64,000 nucleotides of DNA from Macrothele yani (lineage: Eukaryota > Arthropoda > Arachnida > Araneae > Macrothelidae), in assembly GCA_039090855.1 (NCBI GenBank), contig CM076990.1, positions 196,979,232 to 197,043,231 on the forward strand, given 5' to 3'. Position 1 is the first letter of the stretch; every line of letters starts with the position of its first letter. A program made the translations under genes and the position numbers. The notes under the pieces were generated by a model, which was not told the origin of the DNA, made no database searches, and worked only from the letters and a program-made list of their open reading frames with translations. Shown in pieces: positions 34,705 through 44,990 of the stretch.

Positions 34705-36170
34705 CACTATTGTTTGTAAAAATTGCAACACGATGAACGTTTGCTGGTATTAGCTTGAAAATTGCAGGATGTGTACAACAGGTTGGGCCATGCAAATGAT
34801 TAAAATATCAGTGAAAATGCGCATGCGCTTTCGGAGCAGCGCCCTCTGAAATGTCTGATCTTGGGTATTAACAGCTCGCTCAAACGAGATATTGCAATCA
34901 GTGAATCGAAAAGGTGTTTTTTGTATTTCGCTATGCACGTCGCCGAAGAAGGTCGCATTACGAACACCTGACGGTCTTTGAGCAAAAAAGGATTGTTGGG
35001 AGGAGAGAAGTTGGATTTTCCTACAACGAAATTGCCACTCATATGGGTAGAAACGCCAGTACAATTATGCGAACGCGGCGTCAGTGAACAGTTGAGGCTC
35101 GGACGCACAGTCATCTAGGAAATGGACAGCAAAATCGCACGACTGCACGGAATGAGACATCTCTACCGCATGACCGTGACCGATCGCACAGCGACATTCA
35201 CGGTATTAGTGCAGCAGTGGATCACTCTCACAAGTCAAGCTTTCTTGTTCAGCACAGTTCGACGTTAGTGCAGCAGTGGAGCAATCTCACAAGTCAGGCT
35301 TTGTTCTCTAGCACAGTTCGAAGTTAGTGCAGCAGTGGACCACTGTCAAAAGTCAGGCTTTGTTCTCCAGCACAGTTCGACGTTAGTGCAGCAGTGGAGC
35401 ACTCTCACAAATCAAGCCTTATACTCCAGCACAGTTCAATGTCGTCTGCTTAACAGAGAATTAGTCGCTAGCAGCCCGATGCTGTGCATTCCTTTGACCT
35501 TAAACCTCTGCCCCTCAGGCTACAATGGGGTCTAGAACACAGACATTAGCACGCTTATTGGCAACACATCGTGTTTTCTGACAAGTCACGATTCAACTTG
35601 ATGCACCATGATGGACTCATACGTGTTCGAACATATCGTCCTGTTATTTTCAAACCTATAGCAAGGTGAACTTTTATGGAACTTGCAGCGTCTTACAGCC
35701 CCAACGCCTAGTGTCATAGTTTTGGGGCGCCATAGGGTTCAATTCGCGATCTCGCCTGAACCCTCAACAGCCAGCCGTACATCATGGATGTTTTAGAGAC
35801 AGAGGGGATGCCCTTCCTTCAGAGATGTCATGGCACTATTTTCCAGCAGGACAATGCTCGGCCACATGTGGCTCAGAATGTCCAAGACTTCTTCCATGCG
35901 CAAAGATATCGCTTTTTCCCTGGCCTGCACGTTCGTCGGATATGTGAACGATCGGACCTGTTTGGATCATGGCAGCTAAGAGACTGGAACGTCAAACGCC
36001 TCCGCTAGTCACCATAAATAAACACTAATCTCGCATAGAAGCAGCCTGGCAGGTTATTCTCCAGGATGATATCGAAAACCTCTTCTATTTAATGTCACGC
36101 CATATAGATGCTGTTATTTTTGCTCGAAGTGGCTTCACACGATGCTGAGTTTTAAAGCAAAAAAATCTTG
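34705..36170 (+). mobile_element. Tc1-like transposon, family E, carrying an internal minisatellite
   Basis: It begins after a TA with cactattgtttgtaaaaattg. Plus-strand remnants are EHLTVFEQKRIVGRREVGFS with a helix-turn-helix, FSDKSRFNLMHHDGLIRVR (first Asp site), and GTIFQQDNARPHVAQNVQDF (second Asp). The SPDLNPIE box is lost. Multiple frameshifts. A 59-bp repeat sits in the linker between helix-turn-helix and catalytic domain. The right end is unclear and abuts the PLE-2 tail at about 36217. Confidence 0.8.
35206..35441. repeat. 59-bp tandem repeat, four copies, inside Tc1-E transposase
   Basis: Units start at 35206, 35265, 35324 and 35383, each with ttagtgcagcagtgg followed by cactctcacaagtca and agcacagttcga. 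The unit corresponds to the QQWS..TSQALFSSTVR segment of the transposase linker. Because 59 is not a multiple of 3, each copy shifts frame, so the expansion itself would destroy the gene. Confidence 0.93.
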
Positions 36171-36254
36171 TATAACTCTACAAAAATAATCAGTTATTAT
36201 ATTTTATGACTACGAGATAGAATAAAATGGCAACGTATTCACAATTAAACATTT

Positions 36255-36331
36255 GTTTTCCTATAGGGTCTAGTTTCGCAGAGCGCTTGACTCGGCAAAG
36301 TGCTCTGCGAAACTAGAGCCTATAGGAAAAC
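36255..36331. repeat. 34-bp palindrome at the hammerhead position of PLE-2
   Basis: The arms 36255-36288 and 36298-36331 (gttttcctatagggtctagt... and its inverse) differ at two positions and are separated by 9 bases. Each arm contains gctctgcgaaac, the 3' half of the hammerhead core. The left-hand sequence continues into the normal PLE-2 tail. In the place of the usual CTGA(N)GA half there is an inverted copy of the GAAA half. Confidence 0.9.
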
Positions 36332-36617
36332 AGGAGAAATGGAGCGTAAATATTCGAATCATTGTGACATCATCAGAGTTCTGACGATCATGGATTTTGG
36401 TGAGTTGTTTCCACGCGCTTGAAAGAAATGAAGTAGACGTCCTATCGTTGACAAGCCGTGATGAGTTGCTGTATATGTGGAAAGCTTCTGATGTATTAAG
36501 CTTGATAGTCGAATCAGGTATATCAATAAGCACAGCGTTTTCAAACAAACATTTATGGTTCTTTGGGTGACAATGCTGGGATATAGTCGACTTCAGCTCA
36601 CAGTTTCGTACGCAAGT

Positions 36618-36750
36618 CAGAGGCGTAGCCAAGGAAGGGAAGGTCCTGGGTCCGGACCCCGCCTTGAGTACGAATTTAAAGCGATATCAGGGGTTCACCA
36701 ATGAACGAAATCTATGCCCCTCCCTTAAGGAATTTCTGGCTACGCCACTG
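36618..36750. mobile_element. hAT-type MITE with 8-bp target duplication
   Basis: The inverted ends are cagaggcgtagcca and the complement of tggctacgccactg. Flanking 8-mers are acgcaagt (36610-36617) and acgtaagt (36751-36758). The 8-bp duplication and CAG.GGCGTAGCCA ends fit non-autonomous hAT elements. At 133 bp it is non-coding. It lies inside the PLE-2 minus unit and so is younger. Confidence 0.88.
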
Positions 36751-37325
36751 ACGTAAGTCTTGTGTTCCTCCACACGGATACTTGAAGTCCGGAGGGTTTC
36801 GCGCCAATAGACCTCCCAGTAGGAGAGAATTGCGCTGTTGTCCCATTTGCTCCTTAGATTTGCTTCAGAATTTCAAAAAATTCTCAAAATTTTTTACTTC
36901 AAAGTTATTTTCAAACCTATAAACAAGGTGAACTTTGACTGAACAAAAGACTATTCCGAAAACACAAATTCCTGGGAAATTTAGCAGATACCTAGTGAAT
37001 GTGGACTTCCAGATATGTAGTACGTAGGACGTGGAGGAACACAAGACTGAAGTACGGAACTGTGAACTGAATAAGTCATCTATATTCCAACAATGTCATG
37101 AAAATAACTATAAATTTTCGTTTGAAAATGCTACACTTATTGATAAACCTGATTTGACTGTCAATCTTAACATAACAAAAGCTTTCCACATATACCGCAA
37201 CTCTTCAGGGCTTGTCTACCACATGACGTCTTCTCCGTTTCTTTCAAGTGCGTGGAAACAACTCATCAAAATGCGTGACGGTCAGAACTCTGATGATGTT
37301 ACAATGATTTGAACGTTTACGACAA

Positions 37326-37825
37326 TGAGGACAAGATACACAGCTTCTGTAACCCTTTAAGCGGCCGCGATGCTGCTGAACCAAATGTTTCCCGAATTTC
37401 CCTGCTTTCCTCTAACAGAATTGTTCTCATAGCGACCGGGTTGTACGAAAGCTACGGCAAAACAATTCGTTTCCATATTTCATCTTAGGAGTATCGACTG
37501 TAAATCTGTCGCTGGTTGTAAGTGCTCTTTTATAGTCCTTAGTCTTACAGTATGTAGTCTGATTCCCTTATAGTCCTTTATTCTCAGTAATTGAATGATT
37601 CAAAAGGACTAGTTCCCCGCACACGGACATCATGACACTGGATGGAGACAAGTAACTCATACATATTCTTCTTTTCTTTCTTAGGTTCAATGCCCTTTCT
37701 TATAGCATTTTCTGCGCTTTAGTTCCATGCCCGTTTACTGGCTCGCTGTTCTATTGAGATATTCGGGACCGACGTTTGGTCACATCAGCCCGATTTACAT
37801 CTGGGTCTCCTAATCTGTTGTTTAC
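37326..37825. other. ~500-bp segment inserted in the PLE-2 3' region
   Basis: In the 10.9-kb copy, cgtttacgctcc after the stop leads directly to the ribozyme. Here gtttacg occurs at about 37316 and again at about 37819, with 500 bp between. The repeated heptamer suggests a target duplication. The segment contains two atagtccttagtctta-like strings but no recognisable family. Confidence 0.5.
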
Positions 37826-37833
37826 GCGCCGTT

Positions 37834-37880
37834 TGTCCTGATGATGCTGAGCTAAAGGCTCTGCGAAACTATAGTAGATG
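37834..37880 (+). ncRNA. Hammerhead ribozyme, type I with minimal helix III (PLE-2 tail)
   Basis: CTGATGA (37838-37844) is followed by stem II gctgagc/gctctgc (six pairs, one U-U mismatch) around taaag. GAAA (37865-37868) follows. A 3-bp helix III (act/agt with an AT loop) places U16.1 at 37875 and the cleavage base A at 37876. Helix I pairs tgtc with gatg next to the cut. Every invariant core position is present. Very short helix III is characteristic of PLE hammerheads, which may act as dimers. The fold was drawn by hand. Confidence 0.75.
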
Positions 37881-37935
37881 TGAAAATCAATATGTAATTG
37901 TGAATACGTTGCTATTTTATTCTATCTGTAATCAG

Positions 37936-39391
37936 TTACCTCCTGTAATATGAGAAATTTTCAATATAAGTTTCACTTGAATAGCGCGATTTTTTCTTGG
38001 TGCTGCAATTTTTACAAACTGTAGTGCATTATCGCTGGTTGCTTTTCAATTTTCTAGGCTTTGTTGCTTTTAGATATTCAAAACTATTTCAGATTGTGTC
38101 TGTCTTATCCGGACAATGCTCATTGCACAGTTCTTAGTCAGTTTTACAGAATAAGAAAATATTCTAACGCTGTGCCCATTCCTTCGAACATAAGCTCATT
38201 CTACCATTCCTATAATTTTTTTCTTGAATATCTATTGCTATGTCTTTCGTGTTGTATGTTTTCACTTCTCTGTTGAATGATATGCTTGCGTAAGAATTTT
38301 TCCTAACTCTCCATATAACTAAATACAAAAAAAAGACGTAATTAAATCGCCTTTTTGTGCAGCTTCGCGTCATTTAAGACAAATTTATTTTCAGCACCGA
38401 AAAGAAATTTCAAGTTTTTGACGAGTCGTACAGCTGACATGGGCACTTATGTAATCTGCAATCACTACCCAACAGCGGAATGCAAAACGAAATGGCGTCT
38501 CAGCCCATTATCACCGAAAATGAAATTCCTGCGAAAGAGAAATAGGAAGAAAAATTCATGTATGAAGCATTTTAGATACGTCATAAAGACATATGACATT
38601 CTTACTTTCCTGAAATACATAAAGCTGTCAGCCGCAATCTCATTCTTTTACCACTTTCGATTTCTGTGCCTCCAAAAGAATAAAAAAAAAAGATAGAAGG
38701 AGAGACAAAAAAGGGATGGCGACTTCCATGTTTCGATTTTTACCTCGAGACCGTGTTGCAATACTTGTTTTTTTTTCTGTTCTTTTTAATGTTAGTTTTT
38801 TCCTTTCAAAACGTCTCAAACAAGATACGTAGAACACTGCAATATGCTTCACTTGTCACTTTTAAAGTTTCAAGAAGTCCAGCTCTGTTATTGCCTCCGA
38901 TTCGCATCTCACGACAATACCCTTATATTTAGATTATCGAACAAAAAAACTGATGCCAAAGGCGAACTGAACAGAACATGCTTTCTTTCCTAACGTTTCT
39001 TTCTTTCTTTCATCTTTTTTCATTTTTATTCTTTTCTTGAAGATGACTCGTTTTCTATTTGTGCGTAAGCTTCAAACACAGATTTTTTTCTCGGCAGCTG
39101 GCATCTACGAAAAAAGACAGGCCTTTCTTTAGCAGAACATTTAATATCTATTTCAGTGATGAAGCAGGAAGCTGTTTTCAAATGCGAAACACTTGGAAAT
39201 TTTGAGGGTAACACAAAAATACATCAAATGTAAATTCATAAACTGAAACACGAGCGATATCTTCCTTTCCCGTTGATCATGATCAGAACGTTTCTTGCAG
39301 CACATTTTCCGTGAGAAACGCATCTCACCAGCAAACTAAGCTTTTCTGTGTCCCTATGTATCTCCTGCAGTACACAGGTTTCAATGATATA
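37936..39391. other. No gene seen in ~1.45 kb
   Basis: AT-rich with pyrimidine runs (ttctttctttctttc near 38999). No recognisable protein similarity, inverted ends or arrays. Confidence 0.45.
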
Positions 39392-40598
39392 CACAGTCGA
39401 GTCACATTATTGTGACCAGCTCCTACTCTTGACGTCAACAGCGCGTAGCCGATGAAAGAAGCACGTGCCGTGAGCTGGCTTGGAGGATATATAAGGTGTG
39501 CAGTAGGCAATCTGAAAACATAACACTAGTTGCTGTAATGGATCAAAGGAGCGATTTATAAGATTTGCAAAAGCAGATGATTATCGGCTTTCGGGCCAAG
39601 GGTGGAAATATTTCGGAAAGAACGCAGTTTGTGAATTCTTCGCGTGCTGCTGTGGGTAAAGTATATCGTGATTGGAGAAATGGCACCATTGCGAATAAGC
39701 GACGTGGAAACTGTTGAGCACCACGTGCCATTGATATGAGAGGTGAACGTCGGCTTCGAAGGTGCGTGAAGGCCGATCGACACGCAACAGTGGAGCAACT
39801 CAATGGCCGAATAAACCAGGGAGCTACTGGAAGTGTGTCTAAAACGACAGTTCAGCGAGCCCTGCTGCGTATGGGGCTCCGAAGCAGACGGATGGTCACT
39901 GCACCTATGCAAACGAAGGTACATCGATAGAAAAGGCTTACATTTGCACGGCAGTATCGAAATGAGACCTCCGCTGATTGGCAAAGGATTGCTTTCTCCG
40001 ATGAGTGAAGTTTTCTACTTCATCGAACGGATGGGCGTTGGCGCATAATGAGAGAAACATCAGAGAACAAACACTTTTCAACCATTGCTGGAAGAACACA
40101 AGCTGGTGAGGGCAGAGTTATGGTCTGGGGAATGTTTTCGTGACATTCGCTCGGTCCACTCATACCTGCGGAAGGTACTATGGACCGCAATCGTTATGAA
40201 TCCATCCTCTGCAGACCACGTACACTCATACATGCTAATTTGTCTTCCCTAGGGCTGATGGGATCTTTCAGAACGACAATGCGACGTGTCACACACTAGA
40301 AATGTCCGAGAGTGGTTAGAAGAGAACGATGGAGACTTCAAGGTACTTCCCTGGCCCCCTAATTCCCCAGACTTAAACCCAATTGAGCATCTGTGGGACC
40401 ATCTCGATCGTGTTCGTTCGTTCTATGTATCCTCCACCACGCACCATCCAGCAGCTGTCAGATGCATAGCAGTCAGCATGGTTCCACATACCAGTGAACA
40501 CCTTCCTGCACCTTATTGAGTCCCTCCAAGTCCGTCTAGCTGCTGTCCGCGCTGCACACGGCGGTTATACTGGACATTAGCTGGTGGTCTCGACCGCG
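39392..40598 (+). mobile_element. Tc1-like transposon, family F
   Basis: The left end cacagtcgagtcacattatt follows TA at 39390-39391. The right end reads gctggtggtctcgaccgcg then TA, which matches the complement of the left end except for a small internal deletion. Length 1207 bp. The transposase frame lies on the plus strand. Confidence 0.85.
39538..40580 (+). pseudogene. Tc1 transposase, family F, broken
   Basis: ATG 39538 with an early stop, then MIIGFRAKGGNISERTQFVN and VGKVYRDWRNGT (helix-turn-helix). TVEQLNGRINQGATGSVSKT and RALLRMGLRSRR follow. The first Asp box is IAFSDE with a stop directly after. GRVMVWGMFS follows. The second Asp region is degraded ([10 protein letters not shown] in frame; ACGACAATGCGACGTGTCAC as DNA). 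[16 protein letters not shown] holds the Glu. At least three stops and two frameshifts are present. Confidence 0.82.
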
Positions 40599-40799
40599 TA
40601 TATCAGAGTAGGAAAAATTACACTTCCATACACATCCATTCAAGACCTTTCATACCCATCAGTCTTGTGAACTATTCCTAAAGCAGCTATGACTTTCAAA
40701 GTTGAATTCACTCACCTGCTGATTTCACCAATAAATTTGCATCACTAGACAAAGAATATTTTTGATGCACCACCATCACTTAACTGAATAATTAAAACT

Positions 40800-41442
40800 A
40801 TTGAATGTGTGCAAACATTTAAGTTTTGGGGAATTATTCTAAACTCTACTCTAAAATGGAATAATCATATAACATATATTGAAAGCAAAATTGCAAAACA
40901 TATTGGTATTCTCTCTAGAGTTATATCATGTTTGACAGTTAAAACTCTTAAAATGTTGTACTATTTATTGATTCATTCACATATTAATTATGGCTTGAGG
41001 ACAGACTATCAAAACTAATGAAAATAGGTTGCAAATTCTGCAGAATAAGTTTATCAGATTATTGGATTTAAAGATCTTCCCCTCTACTCTTATAACTTAC
41101 AATTATTTCACTATCATCATACTCGTGTTGATCCAAATAGGTATGGAGTTCTGTCGATTAAACAACTATTTCATTTTAACATTGGTAAATTGATGTTTAA
41201 AGGGATGAAAAATTATTAGTTTCCCGATGTAATAGATTTAAATTTCATTACTCATAATTATAAAACAAGGAATAAGGCATTACTGCGGCCTATTTTACCA
41301 CAGACACAGATGTCAGGGCAAGGTATTAACTACATTGGTCCTGAATACTGGAATGGTTTGCCTGTGGAGTTAATTGATATTAATAATCTAATATTATTTC
41401 AAAAAAAATATACTTACTTAATAACTAAAAAATGGGACTAAC
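40800..41442 (+). pseudogene. LINE (CR1/Jockey-like) reverse transcriptase 3' end
   Basis: FKFWGIILNSTLKWNNHITY, then ESKIAKHIGILSRVISCLTV, LKMLYYLLIHSHINYGL, later THNYKTRNKALLRPIL, GQGINYIGPEYWNGLPVEL and a stop at 41440-41442. The YLGVxLDxxLxWxxHI segment with a NYxTRN...GP.xWN(x)LP C-terminus is standard for the end of non-LTR reverse transcriptases. One frameshift after DYQN. The element is 5'-truncated, losing endonuclease and the YADD core. No poly-A is evident. Confidence 0.85.
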
Positions 41443-42802
41443 ATACACATGTTTCCTTTTGCTGCTATTACTTTTTAATTGCACATATACAGTATATCTC
41501 TGATTTGATGTCATAATGTAACAGCATAAATATTGAAAATATTGAAATATATATCTCCACAGCAACATGATAAAGTTTTGTCGCAATGAAAGCATTTTTA
41601 CGTAAGTTATAACGCATAAGAGCGATGGAATGGATCTCACTCCTATGTCCTGACCTCTGACCCCGTTTCACCCATTTTCAATAGGGTTCATCCCCAGGTT
41701 GTCCCTTACCACATACTAAACGTTCATCGAATTCGAACCATTTTACGCGAGTTATCGTGCAGACAGACGGACAAAGCTGGAGCATATACGCTTCTTCTAC
41801 CTACGGTTCGAAAGCGTAAAAAAATTAAGAAGGACATGATTTGCCGTACTACACAGATGAAGCGCGTGTTCAGAAAACAAAACTACAGTGATACATTCCG
41901 TCGGTGTAGCTTAGTCGGACACAGCAATTCACTCCGGAGCGAGGTGACACGGCTTCGATCCCCATTGCCAACAAACAACTGTTTTCACAAAATTTATCCG
42001 GAGGAAAGCCAGCGATGCTGTATGAATTGAGAGGCTTGTAAATCTAAATCCGAATGAAGACATGAAGACACTTTGGCCGACAGCAGTGAAACTGGTAAGG
42101 TCCTAATACAAGCAACTTTGAAATGCACCGGGAAATGTAGGGGATTTTCTCCGCGTACATCGAGGGAAAAGCCGGCATCTTTCTTCTTCGCTGACAACTG
42201 TCGACTCTGGGACTCCTAAGGGGCCCCGTCTTCAAATTCCGGTTCTAATAGTAACCTAAGAAGCACAGTCAAGGGGCGGCATACAAATTCAAATCTCACT
42301 TACTCCATTAACAGATTTTCATATGGGACTTCCGCCCAAAGAGAAGGTTCAGACCCCAAACCACCTACAGCGGGTCCGCCCCTTGGGTAGGGCTCAGAAA
42401 CGGAAGGATAGATAGCAAGTCTAGCGACTTTGACGGAACAGTTTTTAAGTCAGAGAAAGCACAATAAATGGCGGCACCGTACAAACGAGTTTGCTCAGAA
42501 AGGGGTGAGAGAAATCAGGAGGGAATTAGGAAATGAACACCTTTATAACAACATTAACAGAAAAGCATCTGCACTCTATTATAGTGCAATGACATGTTTC
42601 GTTCACACCGTTTTATCCAGCAGTTGTGAAGCAGGAAAACGAGTGAGAGCCCAAATTAGAAAAACAAGACGTCAGTGTATGCAAATGAGTTGACACCAAG
42701 GCCTGAACTAAGAAAGAAACAGAATTCTAATACCACTCGTATTAGAGCTTAGAATACAAATGCTATATGGAATACGTTATCAGAATGAACCCTGGGCTAA
42801 TA
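41443..42802. other. No gene; one tRNA-like segment
   Basis: At about 41903-41976 tcggtgtagcttagtcggac and ggcttcgatcccca have A- and B-box character. A tRNA-derived head or tRNA pseudogene is plausible, but no family partner was found. The rest has no recognisable coding sequence. Confidence 0.4.
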
Positions 42803-44061
42803 CTGGGTTGGTGCGAACGAAATGTCCGTCAAAGGACCAGCACACGTGGACGGCGAGAACGGAAAAGTAGGACAACTTACCTAAGCAAAATAATCCCCCT
42901 CGGCATCGACACATAGTTGCCATCTGTCCGGCAAGGCCATGATCCCGGAATAAAAAAGTGTTGCTCCTGGGACCGGAGGAAGTCATCAACTGCATGTTGA
43001 ACCTCGTTGTCTGTCGTGAACTGTTTTTTGGACAGGAAGGGATCCATGCGACGAAACAGATAATAATCTGTCGGAGCCAAGTCCGGGTAATAGGCACAAT
43101 GAGGCAGTGCTTCACAGCCCAAGGCACTTAGTGTCAGAATCGTTCGTTGTGCGACATGAGGGCGAGCGTTGTCCTGGAGCAGAAGAACGCCATGTCTGTT
43201 GACCAATGCCGGTTGTTTCTGCAGCAATTTCAGGTGCATCTGGTGTAATTCAGCACAATAACGTTCTGCAGTGATGGTTTGGCCTCTTGCCAAGAAACTT
43301 TGATGAGTTATCCCGGATGTGGACCACCAGACAAGGAGCATCAACTTCTTGGTGTGTAGGGTTGGCTTAGGATGCCGTCCAGTAGGCTGTGCCGTGTTTA
43401 ATCATTGTGCAGATCGTTTCCGATTATCATAAGGGACCCACTTCTCGTCGCAAGTGACGATTCGATGCATTAGATGTTCCTGTTTATCCCTGAGAAGCAG
43501 ACTTCCAAAATGCCTAATCTTGTTGGCCGCTGTCAACTTATGCGGCAGCTATAAGTCCACATTTCTGACCTTACTCAGAGGCCAAACAACTGTAGTGTCG
43601 TGGACACCAACCTCTGCCGCTATCTCACGACACGTTTTTCGTGGGTCCGCTTCAACCACACGTAACAGAATTTCGTCAGAAACCGCAACAGGTTGGAGAC
43701 CACGTGCTTCGTTTTGCAGGTCCCTATCTCCGCTTCGAAACTTCACAAACCGTCGCCAATGGGTTCGTTTGTTGGCTGTACTTTCCCCAAACACTTCGTT
43801 AACGTTTCGAGCGGCAATTACTGCAGAATGGCCTAGTTTAAATTCATACAGGAAGATGATTCTCGAATCCGGCGTCTGCATGTTTCCTTTGCAAGCCACG
43901 TTACGTCCAAACAAACCATGCCTAATCCTTGTTTTTCACACACGTGCTAGCTATTTATAGTAACTGTGACGTAATACTCCTGTGGGTGGCTTCATTCCGC
44001 AGTGGTGGAGGCCTGTCTCCACTGCTCGTTCGCGCCGGACATTTCATTCGCACCAATCCAA
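42803..44061 (-). mobile_element. Mariner element M2, copy 1, both ends present
   Basis: The ends ctgggttggtgcgaacgaaa and the complement of tttcattcgcaccaatccaa are flanked by TA at 42801-42802 and 44062-44063. The 1259-bp copy matches the element at 57234-58518 in ends and protein. TTAGGTTGGTGC-type ends belong to the cecropia/Hsmar1-like mariner group. Confidence 0.93.
42880..43850 (-). pseudogene. Mariner DD34D transposase (M2 copy 1), frameshifted
   Basis: The minus-strand N-terminus is LYEFKLGHSAVIAARNVNEV, then FVKFRSGDRDLQNEARGLQP and VSDEILLRVVEADPRKTCRE. After a disrupted middle with VTCDEKWVPYDN text, the C-terminal frame 43344-42877 gives ARGQTITAERYCAELHQMHL, LLLQDNARPHVAQR (second Asp kept) and LAPTDYYLFRRMDPFLS (third Asp kept). 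It retains all three Asp codons but in more than one frame. Confidence 0.88.
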
Positions 44062-44063
44062 TA

Positions 44064-44990
44064 TCGAAAAAGTTTTTAAATATTTTTAGCCTGACAGCAC
44101 GTAAAGACATCACGTAAAACAGTAAAGCAACTATGGAAAATAAAGCTACTTCAAAACTTTTACAGTGCAATAACAGCACTTAGTAGGAATATCAGAAGAA
44201 GTAACAGACAGACAAGACTAGTTGGAAGCAACGGGACCATTTTAGCAATTTGCATAAGATCCATTTTCCTGATTTGCATAAATAAATGGATCGGAACATT
44301 TGGCTTAAGAGTTATGGAAGCATGTCACTTTGGACTCCAGTGGTAGAAGTGACAAAGAAAGAAATGTAAATGTATGTAATGCAACAGCTCTTGTGTATAG
44401 TGTAGGGCACAGTAGCAGGACACCAGCCCAAGACAACACCAGGGAGAAGGCAAAATGTGACCCAACCAATTCTAAGTAAAAAAACAACAACATGTGATTT
44501 GAACAGGGCAATGTGTTAATATGAGAAAAGAGAAGTACATATGCAAGGTATGGACGAAACACGTCACTCCACTATAATAGAGTGAACAGAGTGCAGATGA
44601 TTTTCTGTCATTGAAGTAAGTTCTATTTCAATTTGTATGACGCCCCTTGAATCCTCGCTGTGTTTCCTAGGTTACTGTTACAAACTCAATTTGCAGATTG
44701 GCTCCTTAGTGTTACCAGAGTCGACGGTTGTCATCGAAGAAGGCTGCCATCACTGACCGCGAACTACCCCGCGAGACTTCTCTGTAGGTCCCGGTAGATT
44801 TCAAAGTTGCTTGTATTAGAACATTACCGAAACTGTTAAAGACAGAGGAGCGCTTAGTCGACTGCAACAAAAATTTCACCTTTCACTCGAAAACATATGC
44901 TCCTCCGTTAGTGTAGCGCAATTCAAGATCTGTTCTTTCTCCAATTGTTCAGCGCCAACGGTTCTAACCTTTTTTCATGATGGAGGTTGT
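44064..44990. other. No gene seen
   Basis: No recognisable coding sequence, array or terminal repeat. Confidence 0.45.

Larger units (their letters stand above)
36217..36783 (-). pseudogene. PLE-2 minus unit of second inverted pair, with hAT MITE
   Basis: The minus-strand frame down from 36632 reads RNCELKSTISQHCHPKNHKC, then FENAVLIDIPDSTIKLN, EAFHIYSNSSRLVNDRTSTS and FLSSAWKQLTKIHDRQNSDD. It is the GIY-YIG C-terminus, homologous to 10937-11218. The 3' tail reaches tagaataaaatggcaacgta at the left, matching the tail of the plus unit at about 37890-37930. A MITE at 36618-36750 splits HKTYVRN-type text. The 5' side joins the plus unit near 36783. Confidence 0.82.
36784..37935 (+). pseudogene. 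PLE-2 plus unit of second inverted pair
   Basis: Plus-strand text runs ICFRISKNSQNF (linker), then frameshifted QIPSECGLPDM at the GIY-YIG start. From 37031 HKTEVRNCELNKSSIFQQCH continues through NNYKFSFENATLIDKPDLTV, ITKAFHIYRNSSGLVYHMTS and FLSSAWKQLIKMRDGQNSDD to the stop at 37310. A ~500-bp foreign segment follows (37326-37825), then the ribozyme-bearing tail ending near gttgctattttattctat. Confidence 0.82.

Noticed and set aside
34705..36170. Defined terminal inverted repeats for Tc1-E
   Set aside because: The left end is plausible, but no convincing inverted partner was found near 36.1-36.2 kb, so the right boundary is only estimated.
41903..41976. Functional tRNA gene
   Set aside because: A- and B-box-like strings exist, but I could not fold a full cloverleaf. 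At most a tRNA-derived segment.
43454..43960. Plus-strand open frame of 168 codons
   Set aside because: It lies antisense to the mariner M2 copy 1 transposase and has no similarity of its own.
44305..44562. Hydrophobic minus-strand frame resembling a membrane peptide
   Set aside because: Short and of biased composition, with no start context, homology or neighbouring exons. Not supportable as a gene.
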